Assembly: GCA_000969725.1 (NCBI GenBank)
Contig: JXSR01S018655.1
DNA from: Ophiothrix spiculata
Lineage: Eukaryota > Echinodermata > Ophiuroidea > Amphilepidida > Ophiotrichidae
DNA: 20,479 nucleotides
Strand: one strand, 5' to 3'
A program made the translations under genes and the position numbers. The notes beneath the pieces were generated by a model. That model did not search any database, was not told the DNA's origin, and was given only the letters and a program-made list of their open reading frames with translations. Numbering within the stretch: the first letter of the stretch is position 1; every line of letters starts with the position of its first letter. Positions 8,571 through 17,620 of the stretch are shown piece after piece.

Positions 8571-11500
8571 TTACCATGAATTGACGACAGTGCAGCATTC
8601 TCTGCTGTTGAACCCATCAGGAAATAGCAGCCTTTGTTGTGTACATGGAAGACCAACGCACACAGCATCATGATACATCATATCAGATTCTTCCCTCTGA
8701 ACACTCTTCAGACATTTATCACAAACAGATAACGGAGCACAGTCTTCCGTTGTTTCCCTCTGTACTTTCAAGCACCATTGTCGATGTTGCGAATAAGCTC
8801 TGTAACCTGTAAACACCATCAGGCAACGATTACAGTACGGCGGCTGGTCAAGGTATCGCATGAGAAGGTGATATTGAGCGTGGTTACACTGCTTCGTATG
8901 CAGAACCAAATATCCATTGGAAGGAAAGATGTCCTCGCATCGCAGGCAGACAAAGCTTTCTTTGCTAGTACTTGTGTCACGGACAACTTGAAGGTTTTTC
9001 TTCAAAGTACTACTATATTGAGCACTGGGTTTACACTGATGAGGTTTGCCATCGTCAGGGACAACTTTACATGCTACAGGACAGTTGAAACAATTATATA
9101 ATGTCAAGCGCTCCAAAACTTTGATGTATTGGTCTAGATTACAGTGAGATGAATGAACTAGCAAATGACCTACTGACGAAAACATGAGTCGACACTTACC
9201 ACAGCGGTATTGGAAAGAAGAATCGTTGGCTTTTCGAAGAATTTTGGATACAGGTAAACTGTTCTTATCTAGTACAACTTTGTCTTGATTTGTTTGTTCT
9301 TTATAACCTTGATCCAGGTTCAGGTGGGTCTTCATATCAGCTTCAGAGTCCAACCCAATACCACAATGTTTACAAACAAAATAACCCGATTTGGTCACTA
9401 TATAGTGGTCCCCTGTCTTTTCTGTGATTTTTGGATCAGCACACTTGGTCACACACATCCTACATAAGAACTTACTCCAACTCTTTAACTCCTTAACTGA
9501 CGATGCATTCGGAGTACAATGTGAACACAGTCGGGATGACGACTTCTTGGCAAATTTGAGGCTTTCATAAGCTATGTGAGATGTAAAATATTCATCATCA
9601 TTTGTCTGAGGGTTTTTCAGACATACTGAAATATGTTGAATTAAACTTGATTTGATTTTCATTTGAATCAAACAATATGGACATCGCAGGTCATGATTCA
9701 CCACAGTTACAGCATGGGCATCCACAGTTTTACGTCTTCCATTATCTTTCAAATCCAGGTTCAATGGAGCCGATGTTGATTTTTGAACAATTTTATATTT
9801 TCCTTGTTTGACTCCTTCTTGGAATGATCTCCACGCAAGGCTTTGTCTTAGATTCTTTGATGGGTTTTGAGGGTATGTTATAATCTGCTTACTGGGTGTG
9901 ACCACTTTATTAATGTCCCGTTGGTCTATCATCACAAGACTGACAGGACCTTGTTGGATTATTGCTTCATTAGGAACAGGGCCTTGGATGATTTGGTTAA
10001 TATGAGTTGGTTTTGTGTAGCTAGTAGCTGGTAAAATAGGAACAAAATTGCCAGTTCTTCTCTGAGCTTCAAGCACTGCTCTTATTGCAGCTTGTTGTGC
10101 TATTAAGCTTAAGTCTTTTTGAGTTGTTTCAATAAGACCATGATTCACAACCATGGGGTTCTTTTGAGTGCTCAGATCTACAGGAACCTCTGCAGCCTGC
10201 GTTGCAGCCCTTGCTGCTGCTTGGGCTGCGGCCCTTGCAGCAGCTTCTGCAGCAATTCGCCTAACTTCCTCTTCAGCCTTTTCCTCTAGCGCACCTAAGT
10301 CTTCAGGTGATTCTTCAGCCGCTTTCTGGGCAGCTTCAGTCACGGCTCTTTTAGCAGCTTCTGCCGCAGCTCGTGTGGCTGCTTCAGAGGCTATTTTTGC
10401 TGCCTCTTCTGCTTCCTTCAGACTCTGTAGGTCTGGACTGTCAGGTTTTAACTCTTCCATAGCTGCTCTGGATATTGCTAATGAGACTGCCCTGGCAGCT
10501 GCTTCAGACGCCGTCTTCTGGGCAGCTTCCCTCATGGCCAGCTGAGCAGCTTGCTGTTTCTGATATTCCTCTGCTAATCTGCTCATTCTCAGTTCATTTT
10601 CTTTGCGAACATTATCTCTGTCCTTCCTGACATCAGCTGCTGGTTGGGATGCCATTCTCAACAAAGCCTGAGATGCTGCTCTTGCTGCAGCTTCAGATGC
10701 TATCCTCTCCTCTTCTTCTCTCGTTCTTATTGGTTTCCTGAAATCTACAGGTTTATCTGTGGCTTTAGTAGTTTGCTCACTATCCTCTTTTTCTTCTTCT
10801 TCTTTGTCTTCTTCCTCTTCTCTTGTTCTATTTGATTTGCTGAAATCTACAGGTTTATCCATGGCTTCAGAGGTTTGTTCTTTTGCTTTTGCACCATTGT
10901 CCAAGTTACTCGTTTGAAGTTTCTTTGAATGAGTGACTGTATTATCGTTATGTTTTCTCTTTTTGGATTGTACATTATCAGTATTTTCAGCTGGTTCATT
11001 CTTGATGACTGTACCATCTGGTGTAACAATATTGTGTTCTTCATCTTTATCCTTGTCTTTGTTTTTCGACATATCAACAGGTTCATTGGTGTTTGAGGAT
11101 CCTGAACAACTATCACTGCTATCATCAGACTCGACAGGTTCTTGTTTAATCATAATACTGTTGTATTTTTTGACATTACATGCCTTTTCTGAGGTAGATA
11201 TATCCTCACAAGTTGCTTTATCTCCTTTGGATGATAAGCTAGTTGCAGAAAAAGAATGCGCATTAATAAGACCTGATGGCACTGCAGCAGTTTCTGATAT
11301 AGTCATCAACTGATCAGTGAGGGGTTTACTCAAATCCAAAACCGGTGATTTGAGATTTGGAAGGGCAGCTTTCTTCATCTTTGGCATAACTTGATCATCT
11401 TCAGATTCATCTTTGCTTGCAAGATATTCCATGTAACGCTTTGTGTGTCTCCTTTTTCTACCCGACAGGGTTAGTGGCATGTCATCCACATCATATTTTG

Positions 11501-12494
11501 ATGGTTTGGCAGCATTAGATGCAGACAATGATGGCGACTGATTCCTTCTCCTTTTATCTAACAATTCTTGAACGGTTGGTGCTGAACCAGAAGATCGTCC
11601 TTTATGAGAGAGATGTCGCTTAGACAGCTCAGAATAACCTAGCAATGTTGGAACAGGACTTGGGCTTGTACTTGGACTAGGAGTTACTACTGGAGTTATT
11701 GTACCAGTCGGAGTCACTATCCCACTAGAGGGTAAATCTGGTGTCACTGCAGTAGGCTGGTTAAGGACTGTAGGTAGCAATGTCATTGGTACTGCAATAA
11801 CATTGTTCTGAATACCTGTTCCAAGACTTACAACTGTGGGTGAGCTAAGGAGTTGCTGATTGATCAAAGCTGACTGTGCTAGGTCTTGGACTATTCCTTG
11901 TTGTAGAAGAGGAGTCGCTCCTATCACACTTGATGAGTTTAGAAGCAGAGGGTTTGAAAACAGACTAGCATTTTGAATAGGCTGTACAAGTGGCTGCAGC
12001 TGGGGCTGTGAAACTAATGTCTGAGTTATGTTATTTGAGGGTAAATTTGGCAGCAAAACAGTTTCACCTGGTACCTGTTGCACCATGGGAATAGAAGCTA
12101 TATCTGGAACTGAGGGCACAAGTGTGGCAACTTGTGGCACAGATAAAAGACTACCGATAGACACAGGTGCTATTTCAGTATTGACTGCTGCTGGTTCTTG
12201 TGACGTGATGCTGTTACTATCAGTCTCAAGGTCTGGCTTGACATCTTGAGTTTCTTTATTTGCTTTGTTGTTATCACGACTCTCATTCTCAGTTTCTTGA
12301 TTTTTCAAGTCATGGTCAACATCTTGGTCTTTGTCAGGTTTATTATTAGCAGCCTGATCATTGTCTGTGGAGGTTGCATTGTCAGCAGCAGCTTCATCAT
12401 ATTGATGCGTGGCATTGGCAACATCAGAGTCTTCTGAGTCAATGTTGAAAGCTGCCAAGAGATCTCCAAAGGAGCCTTTGGTGGATTCCATCAT
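8571..12494 (-). CDS. Large nuclear C2HC zinc-finger protein with CtBP-type motifs (possibly ZNF532/592/687-related)
   Basis: 1307 residues in one exon. Residues 8-20 (SFGDLLAAFNIDS) resemble the FDDLLAAFDIPD opening of vertebrate ZNF532, ZNF592 and ZNF687, whose lengths (about 1240-1300) are similar; this is motif resemblance only. Residues 20-100 are acidic and 105-285 are hydrophobic/Pro/Ser/Gln-rich. Basic clusters lie at 313-317, 346-353 and 511-515. SUMO consensus sites are IKQE (449-452) and IKNE (497-500). PxDLS-like motifs occur at 384-389, 472-476, 548-552, 582-586 and 771-775. Residues 597-768 are Ala-rich helix repeats. Fingers of C-X2-C-X12/13-H-X3-C type lie at 938-958, 1098-1118, 1183-1203, 1221-1241 and 1258-1279, with degenerate ones at 990-1018, 1041-1057 and 1135-1154. 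The start is supported by an in-frame TGA 18 bases upstream. The role, transcriptional regulation with corepressor recruitment, is inferred. A GTAATC donor overlaps the stop, so a longer isoform is conceivable. Confidence 0.93.
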   Translation of the reverse strand: MMESTKGSFGDLLAAFNIDSEDSDVANATHQYDEAAADNATSTDNDQAANNKPDKDQDVDHDLKNQETENESRDNNKANKETQDVKPDLETDSNSITSQEPAAVNTEIAPVSIGSLLSVPQVATLVPSVPDIASIPMVQQVPGETVLLPNLPSNNITQTLVSQPQLQPLVQPIQNASLFSNPLLLNSSSVIGATPLLQQGIVQDLAQSALINQQLLSSPTVVSLGTGIQNNVIAVPMTLLPTVLNQPTAVTPDLPSSGIVTPTGTITPVVTPSPSTSPSPVPTLLGYSELSKRHLSHKGRSSGSAPTVQELLDKRRRNQSPSLSASNAAKPSKYDVDDMPLTLSGRKRRHTKRYMEYLASKDESEDDQVMPKMKKAALPNLKSPVLDLSKPLTDQLMTISETAAVPSGLINAHSFSATSLSSKGDKATCEDISTSEKACNVKKYNSIMIKQEPVESDDSSDSCSGSSNTNEPVDMSKNKDKDKDEEHNIVTPDGTVIKNEPAENTDNVQSKKRKHNDNTVTHSKKLQTSNLDNGAKAKEQTSEAMDKPVDFSKSNRTREEEEDKEEEEKEDSEQTTKATDKPVDFRKPIRTREEEERIASEAAARAASQALLRMASQPAADVRKDRDNVRKENELRMSRLAEEYQKQQAAQLAMREAAQKTASEAAARAVSLAISRAAMEELKPDSPDLQSLKEAEEAAKIASEAATRAAAEAAKRAVTEAAQKAAEESPEDLGALEEKAEEEVRRIAAEAAARAAAQAAARAATQAAEVPVDLSTQKNPMVVNHGLIETTQKDLSLIAQQAAIRAVLEAQRRTGNFVPILPATSYTKPTHINQIIQGPVPNEAIIQQGPVSLVMIDQRDINKVVTPSKQIITYPQNPSKNLRQSLAWRSFQEGVKQGKYKIVQKSTSAPLNLDLKDNGRRKTVDAHAVTVVNHDLRCPYCLIQMKIKSSLIQHISVCLKNPQTNDDEYFTSHIAYESLKFAKKSSSRLCSHCTPNASSVKELKSWSKFLCRMCVTKCADPKITEKTGDHYIVTKSGYFVCKHCGIGLDSEADMKTHLNLDQGYKEQTNQDKVVLDKNSLPVSKILRKANDSSFQYRCGKCRLMFSSVGHLLVHSSHCNLDQYIKVLERLTLYNCFNCPVACKVVPDDGKPHQCKPSAQYSSTLKKNLQVVRDTSTSKESFVCLRCEDIFPSNGYLVLHTKQCNHAQYHLLMRYLDQPPYCNRCLMVFTGYRAYSQHRQWCLKVQRETTEDCAPLSVCDKCLKSVQREESDMMYHDAVCVGLPCTQQRLLFPDGFNSRECCTVVNSW
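8658..9683 (-). other. Zinc-finger array, residues 938-1279 of the large protein
   Basis: Five fingers share the spacing C-X2-C-X12(13)-H-X3-C, with Cys rather than His as last ligand: C938/C941/H954/C958, C1098/C1101/H1114/C1118, C1183/C1186/H1199/C1203, C1221/C1224/H1237/C1241 and C1258/C1261/H1275/C1279. Three others are irregular. C990/C993/C1011/C1014 is a four-Cys pattern, with C1018 nearby. C1041/C1044/H1057 lacks an obvious fourth ligand. C1135/C1138/H1152/C1154 has a short H-X-C end. Linkers are long and not TGEKP-like, so this is not a classical tandem DNA-binding array; it may bind DNA, RNA or protein. Confidence 0.85.
10191..10706 (-). other. Ala-rich helical repeat block, residues 597-768
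   Basis: Degenerate repeats of the form [IT]ASEAA[AT]RA[AV] start near residues 598, 661, 701 and 747, spaced by Glu/Lys/Arg-rich linkers. Long alanine and arginine/glutamate stretches with no proline inside each unit predict extended alpha helix. The opposite strand stays open here because GCN codons read as GCN/NGC in reverse; that reverse frame is a shadow. Confidence 0.75.
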
Positions 12495-12518
12495 TGGTCT
12501 TGCAACATTACATCACAT
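12491..12518 (-). promoter_or_regulatory. Three short upstream ORFs before the main start codon
   Basis: On the minus strand, ATGTGA (12518-12513) and the overlapping ATGTAA (12513-12508) are start-stop elements. A third ATG at 12508 opens a five-codon frame (MLQDQ) ending in TGA at 12493-12491, overlapping the main ATG at 12494. All three precede the main start within 24 nt. If the exon is transcribed as predicted, scanning ribosomes meet them first, implying translational control by leaky scanning or reinitiation. Confidence 0.55.
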
Positions 12519-12520
12519 AT

Positions 12521-12540
12521 CTGTATAAAGGAAAGCAAAA
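12521..12540 (-). other. Predicted 3' splice acceptor of the main coding exon
   Basis: On the minus strand the sequence TTTTGCTTTCCTTTATACAG ends at 12521 and matches a pyrimidine-rich acceptor with AG at 12522-12521. It places the exon boundary 26 nt before the main ATG, so the upstream exon or exons would be 5' untranslated. Confidence 0.6.
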
Positions 12541-13502
12541 AGTAATCTGTTAAATCAAATCTTGGAAAAATCAAAGGATTATTATCCTATCTACAGTCAA
12601 TGCTATTTAAGGGGGGCTAGCTGTGATTAGTGAGTAATTCAGCAAGAATATTGTACATGAGTATACCATTGTTGATATTCAAATAAACACATCACACCCA
12701 GGGTCACAGGGGGAGCGTCCCATTCAAAGATTCATTCTAATATGTATCTGTCCAGCCTGTATGAACCGTAAAAGCAATAAACTTCATTTTGATCTACAGG
12801 TCAAGGTCGTAATTTGCCGAAATAGGTTTTCGACAGATTCACAACCCTTGTGCTTACTACAAAATACCAGCAAAGTTTCATTTCAAGAAAATGACAGGAA
12901 ACGTGAAATAAATCTGCATATATAAACTTACTGATCTTTGAACGTGTTTATCTCATTTATACAATTTACTCCCTGACGGACCATAACTTTTGCATGCTAG
13001 CATCATCGTCGAGCATGCCTTTCCAGACCACACCCTATGTATGGATATTTTGAATGCTAATTTGGAACTCTTATCATGCACATGCACATGCCCTTTTCAC
13101 TGACCTAACAATACAATTTGATTCCTGGCAAAAATTAGTTTCCAAGTCTCCAAAATAGTGGCTAATAAAACCATTAATCAACTGAAATCCATACCCCAAA
13201 CACTGACTAGTGACTGAATGACTGCTGAATAATATACCTTTTTCCAAAATAGCATAAAATTGTTACCCTAAACACAGTACGCATCGCACCACGTAGACCT
13301 TGTAAACTGAATTTAAAAAGTAGCCTTTCCTGAATCTTTTGCTCACTAAGTTTAGTCACAAGCCAGTGTCCCCTCCCCCATTTTATAGTTGCATAACAAA
13401 TCATGTATTTACTCAATGATGACTTGATTGCCCCCTTCAGATCTAGTTGTATTTTTATGTTTTTAAGAACCAGTTTTATCCAAAATAAATTGTTATCATG
13501 TC
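12541..13502. other. Presumed 5' intron or upstream DNA of the zinc-finger gene
   Basis: No coding exon is recognised. A good minus-strand donor, GATCA/GTAAGT, has its GT at 12931-12930, with TATAAAT about 25 bp upstream of it; this gives an alternative nearby 5' exon boundary (intron 12931-12521), but the exon would be very short. The rest is AT-rich without clear repeats. Confidence 0.3.
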
Positions 13503-14163
13503 AAGGCTGGGGTAGACCTTCAACTATCATAAACGTTTTTTGTACTCTAACTCTCAAACTAATTGCATTCATAAACCATATAAAAGTATACATTTTTAGA
13601 AGTAGATTTTCACCCTGAACATATTGGTGATATCTGTTTTTGACCAAAAATGTCAATTTTGGCAAAAAATACTATAAAACGTATTTTTTGCTTCAAAAAT
13701 TTATGCAATTAAGGCTAAATAAACTTTGCATTCGTGAAATTTTGAACTTTTTTTTTATTTTTATCTTATTTTTTGAAAAATTGCAAAAAATAGGTCAAAA
13801 ATTGTCATTTTGGTAGCAGCGGTGGGATTTTTTACATTTTTTGACCTATTTATGGCATTTAAACAAAAACAAGATAAAATAGGAAATTTGAGAAAACCCT
13901 TCCAAGACATTTATTTAAATTCCAAAAAGCAAAAATGTTCAATAATTAACAAATTCAAATTTTAGCTAGGCCTTCCAGAATTGTTGGGGCAAAAAATACG
14001 ATTTTTGCCAAAATCAATATTTTTGGTCAAAATCCAATATCACCAATATGTTTAGGGAAAAAATCTGCTTCTAAAAATGTATACTTTTATATAGTTTATG
14101 CAATTAGTTTGATAGTTAGAGTACAAAAATGGTTTATGCTAGTTGAAAGTCTACACCAGCCTT
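13503..14163. repeat. 660-bp near-palindromic foldback element
   Basis: The left half (from AAGGCTGGGGTAGACCTTCA at 13503) and the right half (ending CCAGCCTT at 14163) are inverted copies for about 190 bp at roughly 85 percent identity, with small indels. The shared landmarks are TTTTTGTACTCTAACT, AAGTATACATTTTTAGAAG, CATATTGGTGATAT and TTTTGACCAAAAAT. The centre (13690-13985) also pairs in part, around AATAGGTCAAAAA and TTTTTGACCTATTT. No reading frame is evident. Probably a MITE or foldback transposon; target duplication not resolved. Confidence 0.82.
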
Positions 14164-15055
14164 AAAGAGTAAAAGATTTAAGATTTGTGACACCAAAAAT
14201 ATTTTTACTTTTCATTTTTTGTTCACCCTTGAATCTGATTTTATATTTTCATAACTTTTGATAGCTTAATACAAGTATTGAAGCTGAAAGAAATTAAATA
14301 AGTTATTTGAATTGATTGTCTCAAACATGCAATTAAACAAAAAGCACTTTGTGCTAAATAAGGTTCAACTGATTTGGGCAGTCATAACTAGTTTCTAATG
14401 TCTATTTTCTAATTTTCCCTACATTTGTAAAAATAGAGTCAAAAGGAATAATCATCAAATCATGTGAAAAAATGTCATAAAATGCTTTGATTAACAAAAT
14501 TTTCAAATTAGATAATTGGAGTAAAATTACTGCAACATAAAAACTTAACAATAATGATTTATATTTGTGATATAATTTGTTTTTAAATAATCTAAATGGT
14601 ATCACAATAAATTATGCATTTAATTAAGATATAAAGCATGGATGACAATACTGAAAAGAATTTCTCCATTTACACAAGCTTCGACAAAATATTCAAAATT
14701 GTATAAATAATTGAACATCATGACAAGCTTCAGGATAAATGCACTAGACTTATGAACACATTATGTTAATAAACTCATTACATTGCCTCAAATAGATATT
14801 AAGTGGTACAGCTTATAAATGCAACATTTTGATCTAAATATGTTGTTACAAAATCCAACCGGTGAAAGAAATTATGTATGACAAATGCACACCGGCTGAT
14901 TTGTACATCAAACCAACAGTATGGTCACTCACTGACCAGTACTTCAGACAGGAATGCATAGCCAATCACATTCATTCCTACACGTTGATCCCTAAACCCA
15001 ATAAACTAAATACCATCAATTCACACACAAATTACAACAATACTTGAATTCAATC
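14164..15055. other. AT-rich non-coding DNA, nothing recognised
   Basis: About 890 bp. Only short chance open frames are present, with no domain-like composition, and no inverted or tandem repeat stands out. Confidence 0.4.
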
Positions 15056-15154
15056 ATTTACCTGATAAAACACGAGAGAGACATTTTGCCTGCGCCGCTT
15101 CAACATGATCCACCTTTAGACATATTCTTGACTTATAATGTTACTGTATATATA
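15056..15154 (-). promoter_or_regulatory. Candidate promoter and first exon of the zinc-finger gene
   Basis: On the minus strand TATATATA (15154-15147) lies about 30-90 bp ahead of a GC-richer stretch (GAAGCGGCGCAGGCAAAA) and a good donor, ATCAG/GTAAAT, with the GT at 15061-15060. Spliced to the acceptor at 12521 it would give a short 5' untranslated exon and an intron of about 2.5 kb containing the 660-bp foldback. The exon's own ATGs would add upstream ORFs; none joins the main frame. Purely inferential. Confidence 0.25.
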
Positions 15155-15242
15155 CATACGGCCCCATACGACTCTTTGAATTATGCATATTGGCAATTAT
15201 TAAAATGAGCAAATTTGTGTGTGTCTTATTATGCGCTTCATT

Positions 15243-15280
15243 TTCTCTCTCTCTCTCTTTCTTTCTCTCTCATCTCTCTT
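15243..15280. repeat. CT-rich microsatellite
   Basis: A pyrimidine-only run of CT dinucleotides interrupted by TTTC and one CAT, about 38 bp. Confidence 0.85.
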
Positions 15281-15663
15281 ATGTGCTTGATATAGCGGAG
15301 CACTTATATTGTCAACCATGATTATAATTACTTATGATATTTAATTCAGGAATGATTTGTTTGATAATTGAATTAGATTTAAGGAGAAATCTTAGAAAAT
15401 GAAATTTGGTTTGAGATACTGCAATAATGTTTCACCTTTGTTTCAATTTAATCTATTACATTTTAGGAGAATGCTGCATATATTTAGGGGGAAATTGCAG
15501 AATGAAGAAGATATTATGTTTTTGATAACCAAGATATGATTAAGAAAAAAAAACCTGAAATAAAATGCTTGCAATTGGAATTGTTCTATGATGTCTCTAT
15601 TGTTTGTGTATACTTGAAAAAAAGGATGGAAAGGGAAATGATCAGAGCAAGCAGTCTAAATAT

Positions 15664-16092
15664 CATTTTGTTCCCAAGGTGGTCATCCGGAGAGGGGGGG
15701 GGGTACTTAGTACAAAAGTGATTACAAGGATGTGCCGCAAACTTGGGTAGCAAAATCAGGCTGTCTGGTATGCAAATGGGTCCTTTTTCTTTGCAAAATG
15801 TGGTATTTTGATGGGTAGTTTATCAAAATTTTCTAAAATATGCGCCAAAATGGCACAAATTTTGGATTTTTTTCCTAAATTTCAAAACAAAAATCAGGAA
15901 ATTCACGTCAAATTAGCGTAAATTTTCGGGGAAAAAAATCAATTTTTGTAGAAATTCAACTCAAAATTTGGGGAATTTGGTATATGGATGGGTCCCTTTT
16001 TCTTGGAAAATTGGTATATACATGGGTGGTATTTCAAATTTCCCAGTGGCACACCCCTACCAAATCTCATTTTGTTCACAAGGTGGTCATCC
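15664..16092. repeat. Repeat block between 25-bp direct repeats
   Basis: CATTTTGTTCCCAAGGTGGT and its continuation TCATCC (15664-15688) recur at 16068-16092 with one change, 404 bp apart. The enclosed block starts with a G-run (about 15694-15701) and contains an internal degenerate repeat: TGGTATGCAAATGGGTCC at 15766 and TGGTATATGGATGGGTCCC at 15978, each followed by TTTTTCTT and another TGGTAT unit. The short open frames through it are repeat-derived. Confidence 0.6.
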
Positions 16093-17158
16093 ATTTTAAG
16101 CACTAATTTCCATTCTGTACAAAAGAATATATTAAAGAAAACCAAATCTGTGTCAAGAATATTAAGTGCTCTCCTTTATTTGTAAACACACTTGTCTTTT
16201 TTATTATTGGCGATAATACCACAAAATCTAAGTTGATATAATTATATTCGAGTTTCTAACAACTGTATTCAAATTTTCCATTATAACCTGGGTCATTACA
16301 AGGATTAAGCAGTACATTGCATATATACAAAATATGTAAAAATTTACTGTATTCAATATTCAAATTAAAACACAAGCTATTAGAATGAGACAAAATTAAC
16401 CGAAACCCTAAATCCAAATAGTTCTTTGTAAAACACATGAGTTTGAATATTTGAATTATTCATGATGGTTGCTTGAAAAGACACAAGTGGATTATGCAAA
16501 TTTCTACATTTGATTAGCCTTGGTAATTTTAACATAAGTATCTCATCCACAACCAGTTTATGTTTGTAGGGTCGACATAATTTTTGCTAGAACTCCCTGT
16601 AAGCCTGTCAGCCATAAAAATAATAAGAAAAAAAACCATAATTTATTGTTTTTCCATAACATTTTTTAAAACAACTTTAATGCCCATGATAATAAAATGT
16701 ATCACTGAGTTGTAGATTTAAAACTATAAGGAACTTTTTCAAAGAGAGCTTTACCTCACATTTGGACAAATTCATTTAGATGTAAATCTTACAGCATACA
16801 TTTTTTAAAAAGGGAATTGCACATTGAAGACGATGCTGATGGAACAAATATACACTGTTCAATGCTTTGATAAAGAAAAGAATGTACCAGCATAAAATAC
16901 AAACTCAACATGTTTAAGGATGATTTCAGCTAAGACGTTCAAGAATGGATAATCCGCATCAAAGTGGATCACAGTAATGCAAAAAGTAGAAATTTGACAA
17001 CCTTGAATCTTTCCTTGGGGTAATAACTACTGTGCTCTTTTGAATGGGAAAGCATGTATCAATTGATGAACTAAAATTCCTATCATTATGCATTAATTTG
17101 CGTTAGAGCGGTACTTGCTGGTTTTGCAATATTTATATGTTAACCAGTAAGAAAGTCT
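16093..17158. other. AT-rich non-coding DNA, nothing recognised
   Basis: Just over 1 kb. No coding exon with convincing splice borders, RNA gene or repeat structure was identified. Confidence 0.4.
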
Positions 17159-17190
17159 AATAAATAAATAAATAAACAAATAAATAAAAT
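17159..17190. repeat. AAAT tetranucleotide microsatellite
   Basis: About eight units of (TAAA/AAAT) with one C substitution, directly ahead of the telomere-like tract. Confidence 0.85.
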
Positions 17191-17198
17191 AGAGAAGA

Positions 17199-17620
17199 AG
17201 GTATACTTTAGACCACACCAAAAACTTGTCCCAACTATAAATACAACTTTAGCCTAAATCTGACCCTAAAACTTAATTCTAAAACTAACCCTAAAACCCC
17301 AACTTTAAAAATGGCCCTTTAAACACAACTCATAAAGCTAACAATACATGCTAAACATATAACTAAATCTAGCCCTAAACCATAACCCCTAATTTTTAAC
17401 CATAAAACCTAACCCTAAAACTAGCCCTAAACCCTAAGATAAAGCTAACCCTAATTAAACCTACAATGATTGATCCATACCCCTTATGACTCTAAATACA
17501 AACCTTGAAATCCTAACCATACATTGTAAACTGTAACCCTAAAACTAACCTTAAACTGTAATCACATATTTAACTCTAACCTGAACCTTGAACTATTTTG
17601 CGCAACCTAAAGTATACTTT
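17199..17620. repeat. Degenerate CCCTAA-like tract bracketed by inverted repeats
   Basis: CTAACCCTAAAAC, TAGCCCTAAACC, AACCTAACCCTAAAAC and similar words recur many times between about 17255 and 17585, all with CCCTAA on the plus strand. The animal telomere repeat is TTAGGG/CCCTAA, but spacing is irregular and copies are mutated. The tract is flanked by AAGGTATACTTTAG (17199-17212) and, inverted, CTAAAGTATACTTT (17607-17620), 13 of 14 paired. It could be a decayed internal telomere patch or a minisatellite carried in a mobile element. Confidence 0.65.

Noticed and set aside
10168..10545. Plus-strand Ala/Ser-rich 125-codon frame
   Set aside because: It is the antisense shadow of the Ala-rich block of the zinc-finger protein.
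10933..11313. Plus-strand 126-codon frame
   Set aside because: Antisense shadow of the low-complexity part of the same coding exon.
15536..16185. Several short open frames
   Set aside because: They run through the repeat block with TGGTAT...GGGTCC units; coding look is repeat-derived.
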